From assembly GCA_964553285.1 (NCBI GenBank), contig CAZKKF010000011.1, positions 1 to 25,342 on the forward strand: a stretch of 25,342 bases of DNA, written 5' to 3'. Below the pieces are notes generated by a model. The model had not been told where the DNA came from and made no database searches. It was given only the letters and a program-made list of their open reading frames with translations. Position 1 is the stretch's first letter. Each line of letters begins with the position of its first letter. This document shows, in pieces, positions 6,632-13,134 of this stretch. Made by a program: the position numbers and the translations under genes. This DNA is from CAZKKF01 sp964553285 (GTDB taxonomy: Bacteria > Patescibacteriota > Minisyncoccia > Phycocordibacterales > Zambryskibacteraceae).

Positions 6632-7603
6632 TTAGAGGTTCTTGAGTTCAGCGAGCATCTGCTCGGCCCGTTGGCACCGGGAGAGCTCGCGGCCAAGCTC
6701 CGCACTCTCCTTGTCTATCCTTGAGATGGTCGCGGCTCGCTCCTTTGCCAGGATCTCTTTTCTCCGGAGAAGCTCCGGAATGCGGCCTACAAGCCAACGG
6801 GCTTTTTCAGCCGGATCCTCCGGCTCGTTTGGAGTCGCTTGGGAAGAGGTGTCGATCTGCGTCGCGACAGCAGGGGTTGATTCTTCCATAGCTATCAGCG
6901 CGAGGTAGATGATTTTTTCCGATGCCTCGTACCCAGAGATCTTGACCCCGCCTTCCCGAATAACGGGGGTGAGCAGGGCTTTGACTCCATTTACGAAGCT
7001 TCTCGGACTATCCTTTCCGAAGTGGCCGCCAATCAGGCTGTTGGTCTTTTGGGCCGACAGGCTCCGAGAGAGGCTTTTTTCGCTGAGTTCCACGAACTCC
7101 TGGGCGAAGGCCTTGATCCTCGGATCGTTGCTCAGATGAGCGACTGTCTCCGGTAGGAAGGTTTGCCGCTCGACAGGCTGCGGATTGGCATCGTGCGCTT
7201 CGTACCCCGGTTCCGGCAGTTCCGTGGTCGGATCAATGACCGGAGTGTCTGCTTCTTTCATCGTCTCCCTTTCCGTGTTGTCGGTTTCTGCGACAAGCAT
7301 ACATCCGGCTTTCCGGATTGCGCGCTTGATGACGCCCGGGGTGAGCGTGTGCGAAAGCTTGGCGTTTTGCTTGTCCATCTGGCTCACCTTCGGGTGTGAT
7401 ACGAACCTTGTGAGCATGGCATAGCCCACTTTTTTGGGCATGATCTTGGGCGGACGCTCGTAAAAGACGAACTTCTCCTCCGGCAGACCGCGCGTCATGT
7501 CGTCGTGGTTGTGGCTGTTCCAGCCCACCACAGCTACGCTCTGGCCGGACTCGTGAGCGGACCTTATGCTTCTGGTGACTAAGGCTAATTCGTCAAAAGG
7601 CAC
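6632..7603 (-). CDS. Orphan 323-aa protein with C-terminal coiled coil
   Basis: No family recognised. The N-terminal part (residues 1-80) includes SVAVVGWNSHNHDDMTRGL and FVFYERPPKIMPKKVGYAML. A polar, low-complexity linker follows (about 110-150, rich in T, E and P). A helical middle contains NDPRIKAFAQEFVELSEKSL and IGGHFGKDSPRSFVNGVKAL. The last 60 residues (AEKARWLVGRIPELLRRKE to the end) look like a coiled coil. The start is GTG at 7603, with GGAGG-type SD (minus strand, 7613-7608) 4 nt away and a promoter at 7646-7674. It stands alone between a hairpin and its own promoter, so it is a single-gene unit. Regulation style and composition match the other orphan minus-strand genes here. Confidence 0.75.
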   Translation of the reverse strand: MPFDELALVTRSIRSAHESGQSVAVVGWNSHNHDDMTRGLPEEKFVFYERPPKIMPKKVGYAMLTRFVSHPKVSQMDKQNAKLSHTLTPGVIKRAIRKAGCMLVAETDNTERETMKEADTPVIDPTTELPEPGYEAHDANPQPVERQTFLPETVAHLSNDPRIKAFAQEFVELSEKSLSRSLSAQKTNSLIGGHFGKDSPRSFVNGVKALLTPVIREGGVKISGYEASEKIIYLALIAMEESTPAVATQIDTSSQATPNEPEDPAEKARWLVGRIPELLRRKEILAKERAATISRIDKESAELGRELSRCQRAEQMLAELKNL

Positions 7604-7645
7604 TTGTCCTCCTTGTGTAGGTTTGTGTACGGTTTTCCAGCCTGA

Positions 7646-7674
7646 TATATAACAACAAATGACAGATATGTCAA
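7646..7674 (-). promoter_or_regulatory. Strong promoter of the 323-aa gene
   Basis: Minus strand TTGACA (7674-7669), 17-nt spacer, TATATA (7651-7646). It gives a leader of about 36 nt that contains AGGAGG. Confidence 0.85.
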
Positions 7675-7705
7675 CCTTTTAATTCAATTGGCCCGACGGG
7701 ATGGG

Positions 7706-8098
7706 TTACTCCGTGGTTTGTCCGTCAAAGTGCTCCGTGTCTGCTTCAGCCTCTGCTTTTGTAGAGTGAATGGTGCCATCCTGGTGATGGGGCGGCATGT
7801 ATAGGCTGTATAGCTTCATGGCGCTCTCTCCATTGTTGATGATGTTGTGCTTTGCTCCTGCCGGTACAAAGATTGCTGTGCCATCAGATACCTGGTGGGT
7901 TACTCCATCAAGTATTGCTTCGCCTTCGCCGGCTTCTATGCGCAAAAACTGATCTACATCGTGTATCTCTTCGCCGATGTCTTCTCCAGGTGCAAGGGAC
8001 ATCAGCACCAGCTGCCCGCTCTTGCCTGTGTAGAGCACCTTGCGAAAGTTTGTATTTTCCAGCGCAAGCTTCTCTATATTTTCAACATATCCTTTCAT
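7706..8098 (-). CDS. Single-domain cupin protein
   Basis: A 130-aa cupin. The first motif region is GEDIGEEIHDVDQFLRIEAGEGEAILDG (about residues 38-65) and the second is FVPAGAKHNIINNG (about 77-90). The His and Glu residues that bind metal in cupins are present in the GEEIHxxxxQ and KHNI positions. The C-terminus carries a PHHQDGTIHSTKAEAEADTEHFDG tail with several His, typical for this cupin type in small bacterial genomes. The function may be isomerase-like or sugar/metal binding; the substrate is unknown. TAAAAT (8111-8106, minus) ends 7 nt before the ATG, and no SD is visible, which suggests a leaderless mRNA. It is divergent from the secreted protein starting at 8171. Confidence 0.85.
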   Translation of the reverse strand: MKGYVENIEKLALENTNFRKVLYTGKSGQLVLMSLAPGEDIGEEIHDVDQFLRIEAGEGEAILDGVTHQVSDGTAIFVPAGAKHNIINNGESAMKLYSLYMPPHHQDGTIHSTKAEAEADTEHFDGQTTE

Positions 8099-8105
8099 GG
8101 TGTTT

Positions 8106-8111
8106 ATTTTA
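8106..8111 (-). promoter_or_regulatory. -10-like box directly before the cupin start
   Basis: Minus strand TAAAAT followed by 7 nt (AAACACC) and the ATG. No clear -35. Confidence 0.45.
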
Positions 8112-8158
8112 GCATGCTCTACTACATTATGGTACGCGCCAATGGTGGTAAAAGGTAG

Positions 8159-8164
8159 TAAGAT
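8159..8164 (+). promoter_or_regulatory. -10-like box before the GTG start at 8171
   Basis: TAAGAT is followed by GAAGCC and GTG. The twelve bases TAAGATGAAGCC recur with one change at 10878-10889 before the DUF817 gene. Confidence 0.45.
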
Positions 8165-8170
8165 GAAGCC

Positions 8171-9352
8171 GTGTTGATGATGGTAAACTCCAAGTACAAA
8201 AATATTTTTATTGTCGCGTTTGGCGCGGCTTTAATAGCTGGTTTGTTGGCACTCATCTGGTTTATGCCTGCTCAAAAAGCAACAGACACTCCTGTTGTTG
8301 ATGATACGCAATATTTAGTAACCAACCTCGGCGATGGCTGGTCGCGGTACACTGACATACCTTATGCCTTCTCAATAGATTTTCCGTCGGCCAACGGTGA
8401 GCGTCCGTTTGCAGAGATGCATTCACCCGGCAACTATCCCGACTTCTACAGCGTTGGATTCAGGGCACAGGCAGGGGACATGGGGACTTTTGGCATTATG
8501 GTCATACCGAGAGGCTTTGCAGATGCGGAGCAATGGTTTGCGGACAGACAAAAGAACGATCATCAATTTAGTGAGCACGTGCTTGAGAGGAGGGTACAAA
8601 TAGCGGGTCAAGAAGCGCTTGTCACTTATTGGCGCGAGACGCCGGAAAACGAACAGCCGTATGAAAACCGCGAGCGCAGTACAGCCTTTAGTCGCAATGG
8701 CATTGTTTATATTATCGGCACGCGCGGCATGTCGCTTACTGATACGGTGCGAGCATGGGAGAGTTTTAGGTTTGTTGAACCTGATTTCGCCAATCCTCCA
8801 GTGCTCATTGATGGCAGGAAATATTATCCGGGGGTATATCACGCTACATCCGCAGTGAATGGCACGAAGTCTTATCACTCGGAGCGGTTTGGTGTTTCTC
8901 TTGATTATCCCGAAGACTATCTTCTCTTTGAAAATGAGGTAGAAGGCGGCCCTCAAGCCCGATATGGTTTTGTCGCAGGCTCTATTGTTTTGGGTCAGGA
9001 TCTCCCCGTGCGCCAATCAATAGTGCGTGCGGAAGCTGGGCACGGCGGCGGAGCGCCGCCCGGCATAGCTCTTACGTTTTATCTCAAGCAAGACCAATCT
9101 CTTTCACTTGAAGAGTGGCTCCGAACCAACCCGAGCGGAAACTTTAATCCGGATGTTGACCCGGATGCAGAGCGCAGTCTCGTATCTGCAACAATCGGAG
9201 GTCTGCCTGCATTTAGATACCACTCCGACTTTGGCATGTACGCAACTGATTACGCCGCATTTGCCTATGGAAATTGGTTTGTACTCGCAAATGCCCCAGA
9301 TGATACCCGACAGGATTTTGACGCAGTACTTGGAAGTATCCGGTTGAGATAA
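8171..9352 (+). CDS. Membrane-anchored extracytoplasmic protein with two PsbP-like repeats
   Basis: A 393-aa protein with an N-terminal membrane anchor (about residues 12-32: IFIVAFGAALIAGLLALIWF). Two similar globular halves follow. The first starts near residue 55 (WSRYTDIPYAFSIDFPSANG) and the second near residue 236 (YHSERFGVSLDYPEDYLLF). Each opens with the 'G/A-F-S-(I/L)-D-(F/Y)-P' phrase typical of PsbP/MOG1-like secreted domains and ends with a W/F-rich strand and 'F..VL.SIR/F.F'. I infer an internal duplication. Function unknown. Start: GTG at 8171 lies 6 nt after a -10-like box; ATGs at 8177 and 8180 are alternatives that change only the first residues. Confidence 0.75.
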   Translation: MLMMVNSKYKNIFIVAFGAALIAGLLALIWFMPAQKATDTPVVDDTQYLVTNLGDGWSRYTDIPYAFSIDFPSANGERPFAEMHSPGNYPDFYSVGFRAQAGDMGTFGIMVIPRGFADAEQWFADRQKNDHQFSEHVLERRVQIAGQEALVTYWRETPENEQPYENRERSTAFSRNGIVYIIGTRGMSLTDTVRAWESFRFVEPDFANPPVLIDGRKYYPGVYHATSAVNGTKSYHSERFGVSLDYPEDYLLFENEVEGGPQARYGFVAGSIVLGQDLPVRQSIVRAEAGHGGGAPPGIALTFYLKQDQSLSLEEWLRTNPSGNFNPDVDPDAERSLVSATIGGLPAFRYHSDFGMYATDYAAFAYGNWFVLANAPDDTRQDFDAVLGSIRLR

Positions 9353-9362
9353 AAATACAATA

Positions 9363-9393
9363 AAAAAGAAACCACCCGCAGGAGCGAGTGGTT
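9363..9393 (-). terminator. Intrinsic terminator of the CPBP gene
   Basis: Minus strand AACCACTCGC (9393-9384) pairs with GCGGGTGGTT (9379-9370) with one G-T pair over loop TCCT, followed by TCTTTTTT. Confidence 0.85.
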
Positions 9394-9404
9394 CCTTGCG
9401 GGCG

Positions 9405-9935
9405 TTAGAGAACTTGTTCCAGGTAATTGTAGTATTCGTATACCAGAATGAACAGGTTCGATGCGGAGTGTGTAGCAATCGAACATCCCCAGGCTTTGAG
9501 CACGCGACCCTGAAGCCCTCCACACTTCAGAAATACTACGCCAAACACGACTCCGCCGATCGCTACCTGAATGTTTCCAATCAGGTCATACGGGTGGATA
9601 GCGCCGAAAAGCGTCGCGAAGATAACCGTGGTCGCCAGGACCGTAGAGGGTTTTCTCGTGAAGAAGATCGTAATCGCGAGCGGCACAAGTCTGAAGATCG
9701 TTTCCTCAAGTATCGGGGCTCGAACGAGGATGGAGACGAATGCCAGAACATTAAAGTACTTGAACGGATGTTGGGGGTTTGGGTTGTACTCGTACTCGAC
9801 GATACCCCAGTTAATGAGCGTTGCCCTGACTGTGTAGTCCAAGGCCACATACACCAGAGCGGCGAGGAGTACGTACCCAGTGATCTGCTTAGTGCCGCTG
9901 GCCTCACTTTCAAGCCAAGTCATGAGCTTCTGCAT
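9405..9935 (-). CDS. CPBP-family intramembrane metalloprotease
   Basis: A 176-aa multi-pass membrane protein of the CAAX protease / bacteriocin-processing (CPBP, Abi) family. Visible motifs: motif 1 EETIFR (about residues 77-82, catalytic Glu pair and Arg), motif 2 FATLFGAIHPYDL (about 106-118, with the metal-binding His) and motif 3 ATHSASNLF (about 154-162, His and Asn). All key residues are present, so it should be active. In bacteria such enzymes process or mature peptides or give bacteriocin immunity; the substrate is unknown. It is a single-gene unit with its own strong promoter (9987-10015), a GGGAG-type SD before the ATG, and an intrinsic terminator. Confidence 0.85.
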   Translation of the reverse strand: MQKLMTWLESEASGTKQITGYVLLAALVYVALDYTVRATLINWGIVEYEYNPNPQHPFKYFNVLAFVSILVRAPILEETIFRLVPLAITIFFTRKPSTVLATTVIFATLFGAIHPYDLIGNIQVAIGGVVFGVVFLKCGGLQGRVLKAWGCSIATHSASNLFILVYEYYNYLEQVL

Positions 9936-9986
9936 TACGCTCTCCCTGCTGATTGTGATTTTTATAACATCGGTGGTCTGTTCGCA

Positions 9987-10015
9987 ATCATAATACTTAT
10001 ATTATCTTATGTCAA
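9987..10015 (-). promoter_or_regulatory. Strong promoter of the CPBP gene
   Basis: Minus strand TTGACA (10015-10010), 17-nt spacer, TATGAT (9992-9987). The predicted leader is about 45 nt. Confidence 0.85.
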
Positions 10016-10042
10016 GAAGATGAAATTTAGTTTTATGTGAAA

Positions 10043-10067
10043 GGGGGCCACGGAATACGTGGCCCCC
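10043..10067 (-). terminator. Terminator of the two-gene orphan operon
   Basis: A perfect 10-bp stem GGGGGCCACG / CGTGGCCCCC with a 5-nt loop lies just after the stop at 10079. On the minus strand TTTC follows. Confidence 0.75.
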
Positions 10068-10078
10068 AGCTACAGAGT

Positions 10079-10276
10079 TCATTTCTTGAAAACCTTGCCA
10101 CCCATTTCCTCCCAAGCGTCCTCTGGGGCGTCTGCGTCGATACCAGCCTCCTCCGCGACTTCAAGGATGAAGTCTCCGATATCTTGACCGAAAGGATTGG
10201 CTGTCCCGACAACCCACAAAGCGAGACTGGCACGAAGCTTCTTGATCACAAACCACGGGATATTACCCTTGTTCAT
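10079..10276 (-). CDS. Small acidic orphan protein (65 aa)
   Basis: No family recognised. It begins MNKGNIPWFVIKKLRASLA. The N-terminal half is basic and amphipathic. The C-terminal half is acidic (EVAEEAGIDADAPEDAWEEMGG) and ends in KVFKK. The start is supported by AAGGAG (minus strand, about 10289-10284) 7 nt upstream. It overlaps the end of the upstream 139-aa gene by 14 bp, so the two are translated from one mRNA. A GC-rich hairpin terminator follows. The paired, overlapping layout resembles a two-component small operon such as a toxin-antitoxin pair, but I see no sequence motif that proves it. Confidence 0.65.
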   Translation of the reverse strand: MNKGNIPWFVIKKLRASLALWVVGTANPFGQDIGDFILEVAEEAGIDADAPEDAWEEMGGKVFKK

Positions 10277-10682
10277 CGAACCACTCCTTCGCAGTTTGCA
10301 TTGCGATTTTGCGGCGAGCTTCGAGAGCTTGCTTAATTCGTTCCTCAGCCTGGCTTAACTCGCGGGTAATTGTGGTTGCCTTCTTGATCGTATTCTTAAT
10401 GTCGCCATCGAGTTCTTCGAGAGCGTCAATAAGATTGGTTGGGGTAAGGCAATTCCAGTTGTTCCCACTTTCCTCGCGATACTCGGAGTTGGCTGCGATG
10501 AGACGGCACGACAACATGCGTAGCAACTCGGGGCTTAGGGGAGGGGGATGCCTGCGAAGAGCGTTACTGATTCGATGGAGAGAGTACAAGGGTATGTCAC
10601 CACTTGTCTCTCCCACCCGTTGGGCCAAACTACAGACCTGCTCACAACTCTGCCTCATGGAATGGCTGAGACTCATTTTCAT
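10263..10682 (-). CDS. Orphan helical protein (139 aa)
   Basis: No family recognised with confidence. The N-terminal half (SLSHSMRQSCEQVCSLAQRVGE, then DIPLYSLHRISNALRRHPPPLSPELLRML) has the feel of a small DNA-binding helical domain, with 'YSLHRISNAL' placed like a helix-turn-helix recognition region. That is a guess. The C-terminal half (residues 85-139) is a predicted long helix or coiled coil with many K and E (DIKNTIKKATTITRELSQAEERIKQAL, read in parts). The SD AAGGA lies 7 nt before the ATG at 10682. A TTGACA promoter lies upstream. It overlaps the downstream 65-aa gene. Confidence 0.6.
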   Translation of the reverse strand: MKMSLSHSMRQSCEQVCSLAQRVGETSGDIPLYSLHRISNALRRHPPPLSPELLRMLSCRLIAANSEYREESGNNWNCLTPTNLIDALEELDGDIKNTIKKATTITRELSQAEERIKQALEARRKIAMQTAKEWFDEQG

Positions 10683-10741
10683 TGCCTTTTCCTTATGGGT
10701 TTGGGTGAGTTTTGCTTGGTTTGAACTGTTCTTCCACGTTT

Positions 10742-10771
10742 AAAATAGCACACTATTGGTGTATTTGTCAA
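10742..10771 (-). promoter_or_regulatory. Promoter of the two-gene orphan operon
   Basis: Minus strand TTGACA (10771-10766) with CTATTT at 17 nt or TATTTT at 18 nt (10748-10742). The predicted leader is about 55 nt and holds AAGGA. Confidence 0.75.
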
Positions 10772-10896
10772 TAAATCGTCTTCTCTAGTTCGTTGTGTCC
10801 CACTCACATTTCTCATCCTGGCTAGTAGCGTTTTCCTGTTTGGGTTATTTTGTACAGGCCAAGAGGGGCAAAAATGGTAAGATGGAGCCAAATTAA

Positions 10897-11700
10897 ATGA
10901 TAAAGAACACGAAGATTGCGGCTATTTTCATTGAGCTCTGGCATTTCTTTGTTGCCAATCTGCGGGCGAGTGCTTTTGGTGCATTCCTGCTCTCAATATT
11001 TCTCTTGACCGAGGTTGTGGCCGTGCCTTTCATAAGCCGTTACGATTTTATTTTTCTTGCCGCGGTTTTGTACCAGGCCTGCGCGCTCCTGTTTCGGTTT
11101 GAAAAGCCGAAGGAATTTTTTGTCATTATCATCTTCCATATTTTGGCAACCTTAATGGAGCTCTTTAAGACCAATCCCGCCATCGGATCGTGGATGTATC
11201 CGGCGGTGGGAAGCGCCGTCTTTGCGCTTGGCACAGTGCCGCTCTTTACGGGATTTCTCTATTCGGCGATCGGGAGTTATATCTCCCGCGCATTTGTTTT
11301 TCTCAAGCTCTCGTATGTAAACTTTCCAGCCTACTACCACCCCTGGATACTGGCAGTACTCATATACCTCAACTTTTTTACCCACCACTTTTTCTACGAC
11401 ATTCGCTATATCCTTTTTGCTTATGTGTTCATCGTCTTTTTCAGGACGAAAGTTCACTTCCAAGTGTATTTGAAAAAGCGCAGTATGCCGTTTCTGCTCA
11501 CGGTGTTTCTGACTGCGCTCTTTGTCTGGGTAGCGGAAAACGTTGGCACCTTTACGAGCATCTGGCTTTATCCGAACCAGCTTGAATACTGGAATCCGGT
11601 CTCGTTCAGCAAGACCGGCTCATGGTTTCTCCTGCTTATCCTAAGCTTCGCGTTGGTCTCTATTATTTATCGGGATAAATTGAAACATAGGGGGGAGTGA
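10897..11700 (+). CDS. DUF817 family multi-pass membrane protein
   Basis: A 267-aa integral membrane protein with about seven or eight hydrophobic segments. It carries the DUF817 (YoaT-type) signatures TEVVAVPFISRYDFIFLAAVLYQ (about residues 32-54), FKTNPAIGSWMYP, the long GTVPLFTGFLYSAIGSYISRA stretch, NFFTHHFFYDIR and the C-terminal WVAENVGTF with GSWFLLLILSFALV. The length matches the family. The biochemical role of DUF817 proteins is not established. TAAGAT (10878-10883) lies 13 nt before the ATG and shares its downstream GGAGCC with the element at 8159. No SD. The 214 nt upstream hold the divergent operon promoter and nothing else I can name. Confidence 0.9.
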   Translation: MIKNTKIAAIFIELWHFFVANLRASAFGAFLLSIFLLTEVVAVPFISRYDFIFLAAVLYQACALLFRFEKPKEFFVIIIFHILATLMELFKTNPAIGSWMYPAVGSAVFALGTVPLFTGFLYSAIGSYISRAFVFLKLSYVNFPAYYHPWILAVLIYLNFFTHHFFYDIRYILFAYVFIVFFRTKVHFQVYLKKRSMPFLLTVFLTALFVWVAENVGTFTSIWLYPNQLEYWNPVSFSKTGSWFLLLILSFALVSIIYRDKLKHRGE

Positions 11701-11731
11701 GGTTGGTGATATATAGCGTGTAAAAAAGAAA

Positions 11732-12130
11732 TCACTTCAAATTACAAAGTAGGTCTTTCGCTTCAACAGGGTAGAAGGTCAAGTCCGGTAATTTACTCAT
11801 CTCAACCCACTCTGGAATATATTTCTGCTCTTCGCTAAAATCTCTTGCTTCGTTGCTGTTTTCATCCAGCTTGGCCTCGCCGGATATATATTTGCAGAGG
11901 AACATCACCTGCTTTTCTCCGTTTTTATCTATAAACTCTGCGAGTTTATCAATAATTTTACCCTCAACAGACATCTCCTCCCGCAGCTCTCTCAACGCCG
12001 CTTCTTCCAGGGTTTCTCCTTCTTCCACTCCGCCTCCCGGCAATACCCAATACTCTCTGCCATGGTTGTAGCGATGCATCATCAAAATCTTCCCGTCTTT
12101 TATTACTGCAACCGCCGCTCGTGTACGCAT
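11732..12130 (-). CDS. NUDIX hydrolase
   Basis: A 132-aa NUDIX hydrolase that cleaves nucleoside diphosphates linked to another group; the substrate cannot be read from sequence. Nudix box at residues 33-55 matches G-x5-E-x7-R-E-x-x-E-E: Gly33, Glu39, Arg47, Glu48, Glu51, Glu52. The usual Gly of the last 'GU' pair is Ser54. The N-terminus MRTRAAVAVIKDGKILMMHR is the standard first strand, and WVLPGGGVEEGE leads into the box. The start codon lies only 4 nt behind the 3' end of tRNA-Asn on the same strand. No SD is possible, so the mRNA is probably released by tRNA 3' processing. Confidence 0.93.
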   Translation of the reverse strand: MRTRAAVAVIKDGKILMMHRYNHGREYWVLPGGGVEEGETLEEAALRELREEMSVEGKIIDKLAEFIDKNGEKQVMFLCKYISGEAKLDENSNEARDFSEEQKYIPEWVEMSKLPDLTFYPVEAKDLLCNLK

Positions 12131-12134
12131 CTTG

Positions 12135-12206
12135 CTCCCCGGGTAGGATTCGAACCTACGACCAATCGATTAACAGTCGACTGCGCTACCGCTGCGCCAC
12201 CGGGGA
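12135..12206 (-). tRNA. tRNA-Asn (GTT)
   Basis: On the minus strand a full cloverleaf can be drawn. The acceptor arms are TCCCCGG / CCGGGGA. The D-arm is GCGC-AGCGGTA-GCGC. The anticodon arm is GTCGA-CTGTTAA-TCGAT (G-T at the base) with anticodon GTT. The T-arm is GTAGG-TTCGAAT-CCTAC. The discriminator base is G (12135), and CCA is not encoded: CAAG follows, then the NUDIX ATG. Confidence 0.95.
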
Positions 12207-12302
12207 ATATTGCTTTGTACTCTCGTAATCGCTAATCCCGCCAACAGCGGGACGCCACAAGGGAATACGGGGAAATAATATCAAAAATGGCAGTTGATGC
12301 AA

Positions 12303-12308
12303 TAATAT
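12303..12308 (+). promoter_or_regulatory. -10-like box before the DUF167 start
   Basis: TAATAT is followed by GGAGGT and the ATG at 12315. The GGAGG directly abuts the start codon, too close to serve as an ordinary SD. Confidence 0.4.
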
Positions 12309-12314
12309 GGAGGT

Positions 12315-12536
12315 ATGCTTATAAGTCTCAAGGTAAAGGCTGGAGCCAAAAGGGAAGAGTGGGAAAAGCTGTCTAACACCCGCTTTGCCTTGTCTGTGCG
12401 CGAAGAAGCCAGAAATAATGCGGCCAATAGAAGGGTTTTGGCCGTTGTAGCCTTGCAATTTGGCGTACCGGAAGGAAAAGTGCGCATAATATCAGGCCAC
12501 CACAGCCCGTCTAAAATTGTGGAAATCTCCAGTTAG
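12315..12536 (+). CDS. DUF167 (YggU-like) protein
   Basis: A 73-aa protein with the DUF167 pattern: an N-terminal strand LISLKVKAGAKREEW, then SVREEARNNAANRRVLAVVALQFGV (about residues 27-51, the position of the family's 'GKAN..ll..La' helix) and the terminal VRIISGHHSPSKIVEIS. The family's 'P-x-x-G-x-A-N' element is altered to 'EEARNNAANR'. The family has a small alpha/beta fold and no settled function. It is followed 32 nt later by the hibernation factor on the same strand. Confidence 0.85.
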   Translation: MLISLKVKAGAKREEWEKLSNTRFALSVREEARNNAANRRVLAVVALQFGVPEGKVRIISGHHSPSKIVEISS

Positions 12537-12556
12537 ACCGGACCCTTTTTCGGGGG

Positions 12557-12562
12557 TATAAT
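12557..12562 (+). promoter_or_regulatory. Perfect TATAAT 6 nt before the hpf start
   Basis: TATAAT is followed by TGGTGC and the ATG at 12569. A weak TTAGAC lies 18 nt upstream. It implies a leaderless transcript. Confidence 0.6.
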
Positions 12563-12568
12563 TGGTGC

Positions 12569-12958
12569 ATGAAATATAATCTTTTTGTAAAGGGAATTGA
12601 TAAGACGGAAGCCATAGAAAATTATCTTGATAAGAAGCTTGCTACTCTGGATCACCTCATGCCAAAAGGGGAAGAGGATACGATGGCGGAGGTGGAGATA
12701 GGCAAGACCACAAGGCATCACAACAAAGGAGATGTGTTTCGCGCAGAGGTGAAAATCCGCCTGGCTCACAAGAACATTTATGTAGCAAGCGAAAAGGACG
12801 ACCTGTATGCGGCCATAGACGAGATGAGGGATGAAGCGGCCTCCGCCATCACTACCCGCAAGGACAAGCAGATAACCCTCTACCGCAAAGGCGCTCTTGC
12901 CATGAAAAACTTCATAAAAGGCTTTGGCAATATAAAGTGGCGCAGGCCCCGCCAATAA
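12569..12958 (+). CDS. hpf: Ribosome hibernation-promoting factor / RaiA-like
   Basis: A 129-aa protein of the S30Ae/sigma-54-modulation family. It binds the 30S decoding region and silences idle ribosomes. Features: MKYNLFVKGIDKTEAIENYLDKKL at the N-terminus (beta strand then helix), EVEIGKTTRHHNKGDVFRAEVKIRLAHKNIYVASEKDDLYAAIDE (about residues 48-93, read in parts), and the basic helix after it. The ASEKDDLYAAID phrase is diagnostic for the family. The short length puts it in the single-domain class without the dimerising C-terminal domain of long HPF. The gene has a perfect -10 box 6 nt upstream and no SD. Confidence 0.92.
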   Translation: MKYNLFVKGIDKTEAIENYLDKKLATLDHLMPKGEEDTMAEVEIGKTTRHHNKGDVFRAEVKIRLAHKNIYVASEKDDLYAAIDEMRDEAASAITTRKDKQITLYRKGALAMKNFIKGFGNIKWRRPRQ

Positions 12959-12978
12959 TTTTTTGGCTTCCAATATTT

Positions 12979-13134
12979 ATGCAGAGTTTAACGAGCACAG
13001 TAAGCAGGGAAGTGCTGGCGGGCTTTTTCTTCGGAGCCTGCGCTCTGGTTGCTGTGCTTATGGTTTTCGTATCGGTTGAAAGAGAAGTCTTTTCCGCAAC
13101 TGAAAGCGCTATTGTGCGCTATAGCCAAGAGTAA
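12979..13134 (+). CDS. Very small single-helix membrane protein
   Basis: A 51-aa frame beginning MQSLTSTVSREVLAG. It has one strong hydrophobic helix (about residues 14-34, AGFFFGACALVAVLMVFVSV) and a short acidic/polar tail VEREVFSATESAIVRYSQE. Codon use is normal for the window. It starts 20 nt after the hibernation factor and ends inside the 3' end of the convergent fmt gene with a 26-bp overlap. There is no SD. I cannot assign a family. It could be a chance frame, but the well-formed helix with a polar tail and its position behind hpf support a real gene. Confidence 0.45.
   Translation: MQSLTSTVSREVLAGFFFGACALVAVLMVFVSVEREVFSATESAIVRYSQE

Noticed and set aside
9396..10040. 214-codon plus-strand frame opposite the CPBP gene
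   Set aside because: The minus strand has all CPBP motifs, an SD, a promoter and a terminator; the plus frame is arginine- and aspartate-rich noise.
10309..10743. 144-codon plus-strand frame opposite the 139-aa orphan
   Set aside because: The minus strand has a promoter, two SD sites and an operon overlap; the plus strand has no start signal.
12236..12252. TCCCGC-CAACA-GCGGGA hairpin upstream of tRNA-Asn
   Set aside because: Only six base pairs with no T-run on either side; could be chance or part of the tRNA promoter region. Not called.
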